In this document: positions 26,840-35,821 of the stretch, piece after piece
Layout of the letters: every line of letters starts with the position of its first letter
How positions within the stretch are numbered: the stretch's first letter is position 1
Assembly (NCBI RefSeq): GCF_030068475.1
Contig: NZ_JAQOSP010000039.1
Span: 1 to 46,615 of the forward strand
Direction: 5' to 3'
Length of the DNA stretch: 46,615 nt
Origin: Roseofilum acuticapitatum BLCC-M154
Lineage (GTDB): Bacteria; Cyanobacteriota; Cyanobacteriia; Cyanobacteriales; Desertifilaceae
The notes under the pieces: model-generated
The model's database searches: none
What the model saw: only the letters and a program-made list of their open reading frames with translations
Told to the model about the DNA's origin: nothing
Position numbers and translations under genes: made by a program

Positions 26840-27877
26840 TATTTTGCGTAGCGACATCCCTTGCTCTAACAGTTTAACTACTTCGGGGTATTTTACCAAG
26901 GGGGCATAACGCTTTTCTTTGGGTCTCCCTACATTAGACGCATTAAGCATTCCAGCGCGAGTGAGCAGCGATCGCCGCACTCTAGCAAAATCATCAGTCA
27001 ATAGCTTCTCTTCAACTTCAGATATTTCCTTGGGTTTCATTCGCCGCAAATCGCGCAACACTGGTTTTGTTTCAGGAAAATCAAAGTATTCAGTTAATGT
27101 ACCAATCTTCTTCTGACAATCGCGGTAACGGTATTTAAAATATGGTTCAACATTTCCCCTATACTGCCAAGTGCCCAAGCATTTTATTTTTATTTCCTGG
27201 TAATACTTTTTTAAGTCCTGTTCAATTTCTGGGATGCGATCGCTTATGTCCCTGGTAGTTACACCAATCTTATAAAAGCTTTCCCCGTCAGCTTTAATCT
27301 CCAGGAAATAAAGCATTTGATTAAGAATTCGCTGGTATTGAGCGCGGTAGAGCCTTAAATCAGTTAGGGCATCAGCTAACTGAGCATCTAACTTCTTTCG
27401 CTTCGCAGAAATAACTGTATCCTCAAGCTCTGTTAAGCGATCGCTTAGTAGAGGCTCCTGTATTTGATTGAATAGCATCAGTGATAAAGACCCTTTGGCC
27501 ATCTTACCCAGCTTCGTTAGTTGCCACTTGTATCTAGTCCTGTACTCATTGAACTCAATGCACTTCTTCCCTTCCAACTCTCTGTAGCACTCTGGTTCAT
27601 AGAAGCCATCTTCACTTAACTCAATCAACTCCTGATAAGCTTTCCCTGATAAATGCAAGTCAAATTTGTCATAGCAAGGCAACACAGGAAGAGTGCGAGG
27701 ATCTTGAACTTGCCGACAGGTTTCCCCAGCATGAGCAAAGTGGTGAGCAAGGACTCTCCCTTTTTTGGCTATAAGGAATCCTTGGCAGTAGGGGCAACGC
27801 AGTTGGGTTTTCCCTCTCGATACTTGACTTACCGGCACAAGATTATGGTTGGAGTCCTCACCGAATGTCAGCCACAT
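26771..27877 (-). CDS. CoiA-like zinc protein with GIY-YIG/T5orf172-like and HTH domains
   Basis: The 368-residue protein has three parts. First, CPYCQGFLIAKKGRVLAHHF and HAGETC (about 29-54) resemble the zinc/His N-terminal block of CoiA-like competence proteins. Second, MLYFLEIKADGESFYKIGVT and TRDISDRIPEIEQ (about 188-220) fit a GIY-YIG-like T5orf172 domain with the Arg after IGVTTR. Third, the C-terminus has GRPKEKRYAPL and SLRKISEQTGVAINTIRKV, a resolvase-type helix-turn-helix. The combination suggests a DNA-binding nuclease of mobile elements. The function is not established. It overlaps the recombinase tail by 69 bp. Confidence 0.68.
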   Translation of the reverse strand: MWLTFGEDSNHNLVPVSQVSRGKTQLRCPYCQGFLIAKKGRVLAHHFAHAGETCRQVQDPRTLPVLPCYDKFDLHLSGKAYQELIELSEDGFYEPECYRELEGKKCIEFNEYRTRYKWQLTKLGKMAKGSLSLMLFNQIQEPLLSDRLTELEDTVISAKRKKLDAQLADALTDLRLYRAQYQRILNQMLYFLEIKADGESFYKIGVTTRDISDRIPEIEQDLKKYYQEIKIKCLGTWQYRGNVEPYFKYRYRDCQKKIGTLTEYFDFPETKPVLRDLRRMKPKEISEVEEKLLTDDFARVRRSLLTRAGMLNASNVGRPKEKRYAPLVKYPEVVKLLEQGMSLRKISEQTGVAINTIRKVKSCMRLLS

Positions 27878-28128
27878 CGAACCTTTTGTTGATACGCTTT
27901 CTTGATTTTAGCTGAGGTGAGTCTTTCCCGTCTATGCCATTTATGCAGCCAGGGTACTGTCGGGAAAAGATGCTATAACGGCCCCGTTAGCAGCTTTCTT
28001 CATACAGCATTAATGTTTTCCTTCAGTATAGAAGAAATCAACGATCGCGACAGCGATGCGGAGCATTATCTCTACAACTCTTTTAGTCATTCAGTCATTA
28101 AGGGAGAAAGGTCTAGTGGAGTTTGCCC

Positions 28129-28659
28129 CTACAACCGCTCTAGAACCGCCTCCAGACGATCGAGCAGCTCCCTTAGTCCATAAGCTTCTCCAAACTCTTC
28201 TCGCGCTTCCTTGGCCAGTTTTGCCGAATCGATCGCCGTAGCACTCACCCCCTTGCGCTGTATACGGTGGCAAGCCTCTATGGGGTCGTCTCCCCGGTTA
28301 ATTTCCTCCTGAATTTTCTTCATCGCCAGAATCACAATCGCTATCTCCCTTTCCGCGATCGCTACATGGGCATTGCTCAGTTCAGAGAGGCGCTGCTGCA
28401 TCTTCTCCAAATCTTGCCGGTAGCGATCGCCGTAAGCTTCTATGTGGTCTCGTTCTCTCTCCATCTCTACCTTCCTTAATTTCGCCTGCTGCTGGTTCCA
28501 TTCTGATTCCAGTTTGGCCCAATACTGACCCCGCCTGTACTGCTGGAAAGTCTTCTTATCTATGCCCAATTCATCAGCAAAACCGCGATCGCTCTTCTCC
28601 CCCCTCTTGAAGCGGTCAAATATTGAGTCTATGCGCGTTCTAACCTTCTGGCTGACCAT
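28129..28659 (-). CDS. HTH plus coiled-coil protein
   Basis: The 176-residue protein starts with an HTH-like block, IFDRFKRGEKSDRGFADELG and IDKKTFQQYRRGQYW (about 13-47). A long charged helix rich in Q/E/K/R (about 48-130) follows, and then GDDPIEACHRIQRKGVSATA and a Leu-rich terminal helix. The layout recalls small terminase subunits or plasmid regulators. It is the last gene before the candidate origin region on the minus strand and could bind it; that is inferred. Confidence 0.55.
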   Translation of the reverse strand: MVSQKVRTRIDSIFDRFKRGEKSDRGFADELGIDKKTFQQYRRGQYWAKLESEWNQQQAKLRKVEMERERDHIEAYGDRYRQDLEKMQQRLSELSNAHVAIAEREIAIVILAMKKIQEEINRGDDPIEACHRIQRKGVSATAIDSAKLAKEAREEFGEAYGLRELLDRLEAVLERL

Positions 28660-29108
28660 TGGGGGTAAATTGGGGGTAACTCACCTTTAGCCTAGCCAAT
28701 ATCAAGCGCTAAGGGCGATCGCCATAGACACCATTAGACATCATCAGACATTATGCCCAAGTGGGGATGGTACATTATGGTGCATTTTGCCGACCGCCTG
28801 ATCCACCTCACCAAAACGCCCCAAAACCAAGCGGTGAGGGCGATAGGCAGCCGGGAAGTTAGGGGCGATTACCGGTAAAAACCGGTAAAAGCGGTAATTC
28901 TGGAGGGCGATCGCCGGATGAGTCTCATGATGGTAAAATCATCCTTAGAATCCACTTCCTTAAGGCAGTAGAAGAACGTTAAGTGGAATCTAGTTTGGGG
29001 AAAACTTAAAAAACCCACCACAAGTTGGCCACTTGCGGGCAACAAAGGCGACGATGGTATTTTCCAGTCGCCTTTGTTGTGGGCAAAGGGGCGATCGCCG
29101 GTTACCAA

Positions 29109-29165
29109 TTCCCACAAATTGTTGGCATTTCCCACAAATGTTCACCGGTTCCCACAAATTGTTGG
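29109..29165. repeat. Three iterons with 20-bp period
   Basis: TTCCCACAAATTGTTGG starts at 29109 and 29149; the middle copy at 29129 is TTCCCACAAATGTTC. The exact 20-bp phasing puts the copies on one DNA face, as in iteron origins. Confidence 0.8.
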
Positions 29166-29180
29166 CCATTTCCCCCATAA

Positions 29181-29220
29181 TTTGGGTGAATTTGGGTGAA
29201 GTTTGGGTGAGTTTGGGGAG
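29181..29220. repeat. Tandem 10-11-bp repeats (TTTGGGTGAA)
   Basis: TTTGGGTGAA occurs at 29181-29190 and 29191-29200, TTTGGGTGAG at 29202-29211, and a partial TTTGGGGAG at 29212. The short period matches one helical turn, and the array lies just after the 20-bp iterons. Confidence 0.75.
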
Positions 29221-29280
29221 GGCATCCACCAACGACACACCACAGCCGCAATGGACACCCTTTCTAGATTTTAGTCATCC

Positions 29281-31194
29281 TTAAAGAGTATCCGCTTCGG
29301 CTTTCATCTGCTTCCTAATTCTTGAGACAGTTACGTTGGTGGTAAATCCTAATTCTCTGGCGATCGCTCTATCGCTCTTGCCTGGATAGCTTAGAATGGC
29401 GCTCTTCACTCGTCGCTCTCTCTCATCGTTCACCTCATTGGTTAAATCCAACAGCAACCGACACCGGTCAATGAAAGTCAAATTATTAATGGCTCTCTTA
29501 ATCGCTTCCACGTCGTGTAAATCCTCTTCCTCTAACTCTTCATCCCCATTATCAACTAACGCTTCTGGTTCACGTTGGGTAGTGGGCGCTAAGGGGTTAC
29601 AGTCTTGTTCTGTCTCGGTTTCGTTCTCTTCCTCTTTGGGCATCCACGAAGGTGACCCGCAGATATATAGCTCATTCTTAGCCCGTGTCAACGCTACATA
29701 AAGGATGTTCCGCTCTTGCTGGTACTGCCAATCCTGCTGGTTCTTCCAGGTCATGGGCATATCCTTGGGGTTGATGATGAACACCCTATCAGCTTCTAGT
29801 CCTTTGGCCCTATGAACCGTGGAGAGGGTTATCGGCGATCGCTTATCGTCAAAGATTTCATCAATGCATTGTCCCAAGGTTTCGTAGCTTTTTGATTGGG
29901 GATTGGCGCTGTATATCGCCTGGATAGCTTGAATTTTGTCAGTCAATTGCTCGATTAACTCCTCCTCATTGTCCCGTCCTTTGTAGGCTTGTACCTTGAT
30001 GTCGATGTAGTCAACTAAGCTTTTAATCAGATCCTCGTAGGGGTATCTGAGTTTGTCAAATTCTGTCAGAAGGTTTTTAAGCTGATAGGCGATCTCTCTT
30101 CCCTTTACTTTGGCCGGATAACCTTTGGATATTAACTTAATGCACAAACTCACCAATGGCGCTGTTTTGCGGCTGAGGATTAGATCGTCCTCTTTGACCC
30201 ACTTCTCCGGATTATCAGACAATTCCCCATCCTTGATTGATAGGAGTTCTCCATCATCCTCTCTGAACGCCTCTATAGGGATATTTGGAAAGACAGACCG
30301 GACTAGGGCGATATGGTTGGGAGGGCAACGATAGCACAGTGATAGGGGTAATTCAGTGGCTTTAATCCGCTCTACGATATTCTGGTAACTCCTACAATCC
30401 GCACCGGCGAAACCATAGATCGCTTGGTAAGGGTCACCCACATAGAGCGATCGCCCACGGTTCCCTACCATCATTCGTGTTAGTTCTAGCTGGCATCGGT
30501 TGAGGTCTTGGCATTCATCCACCAGTACAAAATCATAGGGTTCCGTTTCAAATTCCCAGGTAACCGGCAGATAAATCATATCGGTGAAATCGAATAGGTA
30601 TTCTTTTTCAGCCATCCGTTCACCCTCTTCTATGACCCGTTTGGCAGCGCGGGCTATGGTCTGAGGCTCATAGAGGTCTGGTAGCTCAAAGTGAGAACGG
30701 AAGTAAAGAACCGAATCCGATGTCGGTGGCTCAAGGGTTAATCGTAGCAAGTCAACCACCTTAAGGAAATCATCATCATTTTCGATAGCTTCGGCACTCT
30801 TGAGCGATCCGGTGATCCGTCCCCCTTTACGCCTAGAGGCGATCAACTCCATATCCTCAGCAATGCGGCGATACTTGTTTTTAGGAATATCGGGGATCTT
30901 CTTGCCCTTATCAATCCCCAATCCTTCCTTAAGAATCGTAAACCCGGCGCTGTGGATAGTAGAAATTGACCGCCGCCAAGATGCTCCGAATTTAGCTTTT
31001 AAGTCTTGTTCAGCACTCTTGTTAAAGACACAGACCTTAATCCGGTTGGGCGAAACGCCAGAACGCTCTAAGGCTTCGGCTGCATATCTTAGCGTCGTTG
31101 ACTTACCGGAACCGGCCACAGCGTTACAGGTGGCGTTACCTTTGCCATGCTGTAACCAGTCTAAAATCTCCTCTTGATATTTGGATAGTTTCAT
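29281..31194 (-). CDS. UvrD/Rep-like superfamily 1 DNA helicase with C-terminal HTH
   Basis: The 637-residue helicase has NAVAGSGKSTTLRYAAEAL (Walker A, about 25-43), FVLVDECQDLNRCQL (motif II), YVGDPYQAIYGFAGAD (motif III), LSTVHRAKGLEADRVFIINP (motif V) and ALTRAKNELYI (motif VI). The last about 40 residues (SYPGKSDRAIARELGFTTNV) form a helix-turn-helix not standard in UvrD. It is the third gene of the minus-strand operon with the PrimPol protein and probably unwinds plasmid DNA in replication. All helicase motifs appear intact. Confidence 0.9.
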   Translation of the reverse strand: MKLSKYQEEILDWLQHGKGNATCNAVAGSGKSTTLRYAAEALERSGVSPNRIKVCVFNKSAEQDLKAKFGASWRRSISTIHSAGFTILKEGLGIDKGKKIPDIPKNKYRRIAEDMELIASRRKGGRITGSLKSAEAIENDDDFLKVVDLLRLTLEPPTSDSVLYFRSHFELPDLYEPQTIARAAKRVIEEGERMAEKEYLFDFTDMIYLPVTWEFETEPYDFVLVDECQDLNRCQLELTRMMVGNRGRSLYVGDPYQAIYGFAGADCRSYQNIVERIKATELPLSLCYRCPPNHIALVRSVFPNIPIEAFREDDGELLSIKDGELSDNPEKWVKEDDLILSRKTAPLVSLCIKLISKGYPAKVKGREIAYQLKNLLTEFDKLRYPYEDLIKSLVDYIDIKVQAYKGRDNEEELIEQLTDKIQAIQAIYSANPQSKSYETLGQCIDEIFDDKRSPITLSTVHRAKGLEADRVFIINPKDMPMTWKNQQDWQYQQERNILYVALTRAKNELYICGSPSWMPKEEENETETEQDCNPLAPTTQREPEALVDNGDEELEEEDLHDVEAIKRAINNLTFIDRCRLLLDLTNEVNDERERRVKSAILSYPGKSDRAIARELGFTTNVTVSRIRKQMKAEADTL

Positions 31195-31315
31195 TATTTC
31201 TTCTCTGTAGTGATACCCATATTATACCACAAGCGTAAAGGGTTAACGATAGCTGTAACCCTTTACCAGAAAAGTATTAAGGAAAAATTTACCCTAACAG
31301 AGATCGTATCGAGCG

Positions 31316-32173
31316 CTACTCATCCGCATCAAACTCCGGTAAGGCGTTTAAGGATGTTCGGGTGCTGTTGTCCAATGATTCCCAAATCCGGGTAAACCGC
31401 TCTTCTCCGAGATACTCGGCCAAGTCGTTAATGTCTTGCTGGCATTGAGCCTTAAGCAGATCCTCGCGATAGTCATCATCAGTCAACTCTCTGTTAAAGT
31501 TTGCTGGTGCTGGATTCGTATCTTCTGGTTCAGGGGCGATCGCTAAAGATTCATCCTTGACCATCAAATCAATGGCTCTGAACATCTTCCCGTCATCATA
31601 GCCGTCCAACATGACCTCATAGCGGTTGGAGCGATTCCCTTTCCCTGCTGGCTCGATTGCCACTACTTTGCCAGGTACTCTCTCATAACGATGATGGTCT
31701 GTTACCACCCTGACCTCAATATGTAGATCTCTCTCGGTGGCTTGGCGGTACTGTCTGGGGTCTATAGCTTCGGGTTGTGGCTCGGGTTTGGGTTGTGGTT
31801 CAGGTTTATGCTTGGCGATCGCCTTAAATCTCTGCTGCTGTTCTGGGGAAAGTTGGTTAAAGGCTTCGTTGTATTTAGTCCCAGCTTGCTCACCGTAGAC
31901 CGTTCGGAGATATTTCCAAATCTTCCGTTTGTCTTCCCAGGTCTGAGCCTTGAGCATTTCCTGTTTAGTCCCGTTGGGCAAGGATGCGATCTTCCTTCGT
32001 TGATCCAGAGTCAGAGAGCGATTAGCCCGCTCTATGGTAAATTCATCCCATCTCATTCTCTGTAACCGTCTGATATCGTGTAACTCCTCTTGGGTAGTTG
32101 CCTTCAATAGCCGATTGCTAATAACGTCCAATTCACTTTGGATGGGTTGTTTTGTGGGGGTTGATACGCTCAT
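31316..32173 (-). CDS. Hypothetical protein of the replication operon
   Basis: The 285-residue protein is not recognised. It is highly charged and mostly helical at the N-terminus (about 1-110: IRRLQRMRWDEFTIERANRS). It has a Pro/Glu/Lys-repeat linker (KPEPQPKPEPQPEA, about 125-138), a strand-rich middle (RVPGKVVAIEP, YEVMLDGYDDGKMFRAIDLM, about 160-205) that could be an SH3-like or KOW-type fold, and an acidic helical end. Its ATG overlaps the PrimPol stop as ATGA, so the two are coupled. A replication accessory role is inferred from position. Confidence 0.55.
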   Translation of the reverse strand: MSVSTPTKQPIQSELDVISNRLLKATTQEELHDIRRLQRMRWDEFTIERANRSLTLDQRRKIASLPNGTKQEMLKAQTWEDKRKIWKYLRTVYGEQAGTKYNEAFNQLSPEQQQRFKAIAKHKPEPQPKPEPQPEAIDPRQYRQATERDLHIEVRVVTDHHRYERVPGKVVAIEPAGKGNRSNRYEVMLDGYDDGKMFRAIDLMVKDESLAIAPEPEDTNPAPANFNRELTDDDYREDLLKAQCQQDINDLAEYLGEERFTRIWESLDNSTRTSLNALPEFDADE

Positions 32174-35013
32174 TTAACACCCCCTTCCTGGGGTTCAGGG
32201 AAACAAACTTGATCAAAAGTGAAGTCACCTAATGGGGTGTGATATGTCGGAAAGGGAGACGATCCAGATTCAGACATCCTAATGATGGTCGTCAGGCGAT
32301 CGCCATCCTCTGTCATTACGATGATTTTGTTATCTAGCTCAGGCATCTCCACCCCACAAAGACCGGTTCCGGTGGCAGGCTTCCCACCAGAAGGGGCAGC
32401 ACTAGCTAGGCGATCATTGCAATTCTGGGTTGATTTAGGGGCAGGATGTAGTGCTACATCTTCCTTATTGATTGATTCATCAACACCCGATTTTTCACCC
32501 CCCCCCCTCTTTTTCGGGGTAGTGTCTAATAACTCCCTAGACTCATTACTGGGTAAGGGTTTCAAATATTCGACAGGGGGTTCATCCCAATTAGGGTGTC
32601 TAATATCTGTCGAATAAATGTCTAATTCTTGTATCTCTCTCTGTGTATGGGTTTGATCATATTCTTGGACATTTTCAGGATAAATAGGAGAGGGGGGGGG
32701 TGATTTTAAAACCGGATCGGTCGATTTTTGTACTACATCGTCAGTCTCACTCCCCCCGATGTAGTACACCCATTTACGCCTATCAACCTGGGATTTTCTA
32801 CGTCCAATCACCTGGCGATCCTCTAGCCGGTCTAGCGCTTTATAGAGCGATGACGTTTCTGCATTTAGGTGCTGATTGATTTCTGAAAACTCAAGACCCT
32901 TGGGAGAGTAAGTCCGAAGCAGGGCAGTTACGCGATCGCCTAAACTCTTAGACTCATCATCAACTCCATGCTCACCCTCAAACTCATACATCCCTGTCAA
33001 CCATTCCCCTCTAGGCTTGATGCTGAGGGATAGTGTTGTCCGTTCTCCATCCCGTGGAGTAATCTTCAAAAATCTTGAATCCCCAACGATATCCCCTTCC
33101 TTGTTAACCGTGCCTGACAACTGCCAGACGGAAAAGGCGATAGAAGGTATCCGAGCGCTACCGCTAATCTTGGATATCCCCACATGATCGCGGCTTTTGC
33201 CCTCGTGGTGAATCAGAATTGAGGATGCACCGTAAGACTGAATTAGGTCACGCATCACGATTAACGGTTTAACGATCGCGGGGTCATACTCGGAAACATT
33301 GGAGTTTTGGCTAATAGAGGTCAGAGAGTCAATGACAACTAAATCAGGCCTAAACTCAGATAGAACCCTCTCCAATTCAGACAAGTCACCCACATCCAGG
33401 TAATTCATGAACCGAAAACGATCGTCTATCCCGTCTATATCAGAGGTTCCCCTTAGCTTTAGCCTGATCACTGTAGACCGGTCTGATTGATCAGAGCAGA
33501 TGACCAACACTTTCCCCTGCCTAACCCTCTCTCCCATGAATTCACCACCAGAGACAACAGCATGGGCCAGATCCGCCGCTAATAGAGTCTTTCCTACTTT
33601 GGCCAATGCTGCTAATACAACCATCTCCCCATTGGGCAATAAACCAGGAACTAAGTAATCGATCGATTTTGTCTCGATCGCCATCAGTTCAGACATTGTG
33701 AAAACTGATTTTTTGGGGGCTTTCTCCTTCCGCTCTGTCTCCTCAATTAACTGCTTCAAGTCCCATCCTGATAACTGGTACTGCCCACAGATCCGTGATT
33801 TAAGCTTCATACGCTTAATCGGGTCAGTCTCGTCTCTATAGCGTTTGATCTCCTCTTCCAATAGTTCAGAACGGGATTGAGAACGACAGGCCCTAACCAC
33901 GGCGTTAAACTTAGATCCAGACAAACCAGAACGGGATTCAATCTCTATCAACCGTCCTAACTCGTCAATGTCGTTCAACTGCTGCCCTAAGACCTCCTTA
34001 ACAGCCTTTACCGTCTCCTCAAAAGTCAGCTCATCTTTTTTAGGCAGTGCTACAAGGTTAGTCCCCGATCGCCCCTGAACCAAAACCGATCGCCCCCCGA
34101 CAACCTGACGAGACTCCCTATATATATAGGCGTTGGCACAATTGATTAAGGCTTCCTCAGTCAGGCTGGCCCCATCACAGCTCTTGAGTGCTGATTGCCA
34201 AGTGGCTCGTGCTTCCCGGATTTCCTCTTTCTTTTGGTCAAGACCACATAACCGGCAAAAATCCCAGTAGATTTGCTCTGCTGTATTTGCTGTTGAGTAA
34301 CCCAGGCGCTGCAATTCCCTCTCTGTTGCAATGGCATTGACTCCAATCCTGAAGGCCGCTTGATTCCGTCCACCCTCAGCTACTCCCCTGGCTAGATCGT
34401 CCCGATCACATTTAGTTAAGCAAACCTCAATAGGGATAGGCACAACACCATCCTGGAAAACAGGGGGACGGGACGGCGCTGGTAATGGTTGGGGTTTTTC
34501 CTCTTCCACCAGCATCTTCTCGATTAGCCAGTTGGGGGCTGTAGCCACTTCCGTATCAGCCGGTGAGTTGATCCAGTAGTAAGGCTCCTTGGTTTCGGGG
34601 TGGATCGATGGGGGTAATGTCTGGTTCCGGTTTCCCCATCTGATTTCTATCTCATCCCCATTCTCCCCTTTGTAGTTCTGGCTCCTGACTTGCCCCCAGA
34701 ACATACTAGGGATAACGAAAATCAGACATTTACGCCCCTCCCGTCCAGATGTCCATTCAATGGTTTTGGTCTTTCCGTTCTCCTGCTCCCATTGTTGCCA
34801 CAGGCCTATCGCCCCTGAGCCGTCTAAATCAACCGCCACAATCCCCGACTTCTCGCCAAGGATTAGGGCCACTCCATCAGCCCGGTTATTTTTTAGGTCA
34901 GCAGCGATCGCCTTCCGTGCTGTTCCCGATTGCCATTTCGTCTTATAGGCTTTTTTCTCCCTAACCGGAGTAAGGGGCCAGTCGAGTGAATACTGTTCTA
35001 GATCTATATACAT
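32170..35013 (-). CDS. PrimPol-type primase fused to RecA-like ATPase, plasmid replication protein
   Basis: The 947-residue protein starts with a bifunctional primase/polymerase domain: ALILGEKSGIVAVDLDGSGA (about 49-68, acidic metal site) and EIEIRWGNRNQTLPPSIHP with the catalytic-type His (about 122-140). A RepA/AAA_25-like ATPase follows, with VVLAALAKVGKTLLAADLAH near 475, LVVIDSLTSISQ (Walker B) and SILIHHEGKSRDH. A winged-helix segment lies near 700-760 (YSPKGLEFSEINQHL). The C-terminal tail is low-complexity and contains G10 and C9 coding tracts. It probably primes and unwinds plasmid DNA at the origin. Confidence 0.88.
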   Translation of the reverse strand: MYIDLEQYSLDWPLTPVREKKAYKTKWQSGTARKAIAADLKNNRADGVALILGEKSGIVAVDLDGSGAIGLWQQWEQENGKTKTIEWTSGREGRKCLIFVIPSMFWGQVRSQNYKGENGDEIEIRWGNRNQTLPPSIHPETKEPYYWINSPADTEVATAPNWLIEKMLVEEEKPQPLPAPSRPPVFQDGVVPIPIEVCLTKCDRDDLARGVAEGGRNQAAFRIGVNAIATERELQRLGYSTANTAEQIYWDFCRLCGLDQKKEEIREARATWQSALKSCDGASLTEEALINCANAYIYRESRQVVGGRSVLVQGRSGTNLVALPKKDELTFEETVKAVKEVLGQQLNDIDELGRLIEIESRSGLSGSKFNAVVRACRSQSRSELLEEEIKRYRDETDPIKRMKLKSRICGQYQLSGWDLKQLIEETERKEKAPKKSVFTMSELMAIETKSIDYLVPGLLPNGEMVVLAALAKVGKTLLAADLAHAVVSGGEFMGERVRQGKVLVICSDQSDRSTVIRLKLRGTSDIDGIDDRFRFMNYLDVGDLSELERVLSEFRPDLVVIDSLTSISQNSNVSEYDPAIVKPLIVMRDLIQSYGASSILIHHEGKSRDHVGISKISGSARIPSIAFSVWQLSGTVNKEGDIVGDSRFLKITPRDGERTTLSLSIKPRGEWLTGMYEFEGEHGVDDESKSLGDRVTALLRTYSPKGLEFSEINQHLNAETSSLYKALDRLEDRQVIGRRKSQVDRRKWVYYIGGSETDDVVQKSTDPVLKSPPPSPIYPENVQEYDQTHTQREIQELDIYSTDIRHPNWDEPPVEYLKPLPSNESRELLDTTPKKRGGGEKSGVDESINKEDVALHPAPKSTQNCNDRLASAAPSGGKPATGTGLCGVEMPELDNKIIVMTEDGDRLTTIIRMSESGSSPFPTYHTPLGDFTFDQVCFPEPQEGGVK

Positions 35014-35049
35014 TTTTCGGCACCATATACATCATGCGGCGGGATGTGG

Positions 35050-35101
35050 GTGACAAGTTGCCGATATCTGTTACAATAAGGGTAAGTTTTGTATCGGCAA
35101 C
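35050..35101 (+). promoter_or_regulatory. Candidate promoter and inverted repeat upstream of the replication operon
   Basis: GTGACA (35050-35055) and TACAAT (35072-35077) are 16 bp apart and would start plus-strand RNA near 35084, away from the PrimPol gene. GTTGCCGATA (35057-35066) and TATCGGCAAC (35092-35101) form a 10-bp inverted repeat around the -10 box, a possible operator or leader hairpin. Confidence 0.45.
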
Positions 35102-35218
35102 CCGTCTAATTTATCGCCTCAAATCCCTCCCGCCAGAGGGTTTTCGGCGTTTTAGAGTTCTCAAAATCTCGAATTAAGTCCCCACCGAAGGTCAGATCTT
35201 GGTGGGGATTCGAGTTTT
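35084..35218 (+). ncRNA. Candidate counter-transcribed RNA opposite the rep leader
   Basis: A plus-strand RNA of about 135 nt would run from the promoter at 35050-35077 to the hairpin at 35168-35214. It would be antisense to any minus-strand leader of the PrimPol operon. It encodes no credible protein. A copy-number control role is an analogy to ctRNA systems, not shown by sequence alone. Confidence 0.35.
35168..35218 (+). terminator. Strong hairpin terminator
   Basis: CTCGAAT and TCCCCACC (35168-35174, 35079 plus 100 to 35186) pair with GGTGGGGA and TTCGAG (35201-35214), with a TAAG bulge; TTTT follows on the plus strand. Confidence 0.65.
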
Positions 35219-35593
35219 AAAGTCCTCTCCAACAATTATACATCTTTGATTTTTTATTCCAAGTTCCCCCCAAAAGGCTGGGCGATCGCTCCCACTCTGA
35301 ATCCTAGCTGTTCAACAAGAATTGACGCTAAATTCAATACTGACAGAGTAATCTTGCAAAGTTATGTCTCAACTTGTGTGTCTATTTTAGAACAGAATCA
35401 AGGCATATCCTTTCTGAAAATTGCCTTTGACTCTGACTCCTTATATTTACACAAGATTTTTCCCTACCCAACTAACATCTAGTCTAAAACTGAGAAAAAT
35501 ATAAATTGAGACAGCAGTAGGACTTGGCTGGATTTTTGGCTAAAAGTGTTAAAAACAACATATTTAGTATATAAAAACCGCAGACTGCAAGGG
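35219..35593. other. Non-coding stretch, no recognised feature
   Basis: About 375 bp between the hairpin and the next minus-strand gene, with short overlapping frames on both strands and one HIP1 octamer near 35282. I saw no supported gene, repeat or RNA here. The promoter of the replication operon may lie in its left part. Confidence 0.4.
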
Positions 35594-35821
35594 TTAGGGG
35601 CGATCGGCAAAGTGTTGATGGGGGTAATATCCCTCTAGAAATTTCTCTTGCGCTGGCCAAACGCGATCGCAATCCCAGCACTTGAATGAGATTGACTTAG
35701 ATAGGTCAGGGTGGGGATGAATTACGCGATAGCGAAGCTCCTCCGCAGGAGGCTCTGGCATTCCTTGGGGGCGTGTTACGTTACGTCTCAACTTTCTCAC
35801 CCTCAACGACTCGATTGCCAT
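35594..35821 (-). CDS. Small hypothetical protein with CxxC
   Basis: The 75-residue protein from ATG 35821 begins MAIESLRVRKLRRNVTRPQG and has ISFKCWDCDRVWPAQEKF (about 45-62), a single Cys-x2-Cys pair that could form half a zinc site in a dimer. It overlaps the end of the upstream minus-strand gene by about 40 bp and is probably in the same operon. No family is recognised. Confidence 0.5.
   Translation of the reverse strand: MAIESLRVRKLRRNVTRPQGMPEPPAEELRYRVIHPHPDLSKSISFKCWDCDRVWPAQEKFLEGYYPHQHFADRP

Larger units (their letters stand above)
28660..29280. other. Candidate replication origin region
   Basis: This 621-bp stretch has no credible gene. It contains tandem ACCGGTAAAA copies (28871-28890), a 13-bp inverted repeat (CAACAAAGGCGAC, 29040-29052 and 29067-29079), three iterons at exact 20-bp spacing, and tandem TTTGGGTGAA units. 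It lies downstream of the UvrD-like gene and the PrimPol operon, the best place for an origin on this plasmid. Confidence 0.55.

Noticed and set aside
27902-28241. Plus-strand frames between the CoiA-like and HTH genes
   Set aside because: No ribosome site or recognisable domain; mostly shadows of the minus-strand HTH gene. The gap 27878-28128 holds nothing I can support.
34986-35177. Plus-strand frame upstream of the PrimPol gene
   Set aside because: Crosses the promoter-like and inverted repeat region with no protein features; better explained as leader or antisense RNA.
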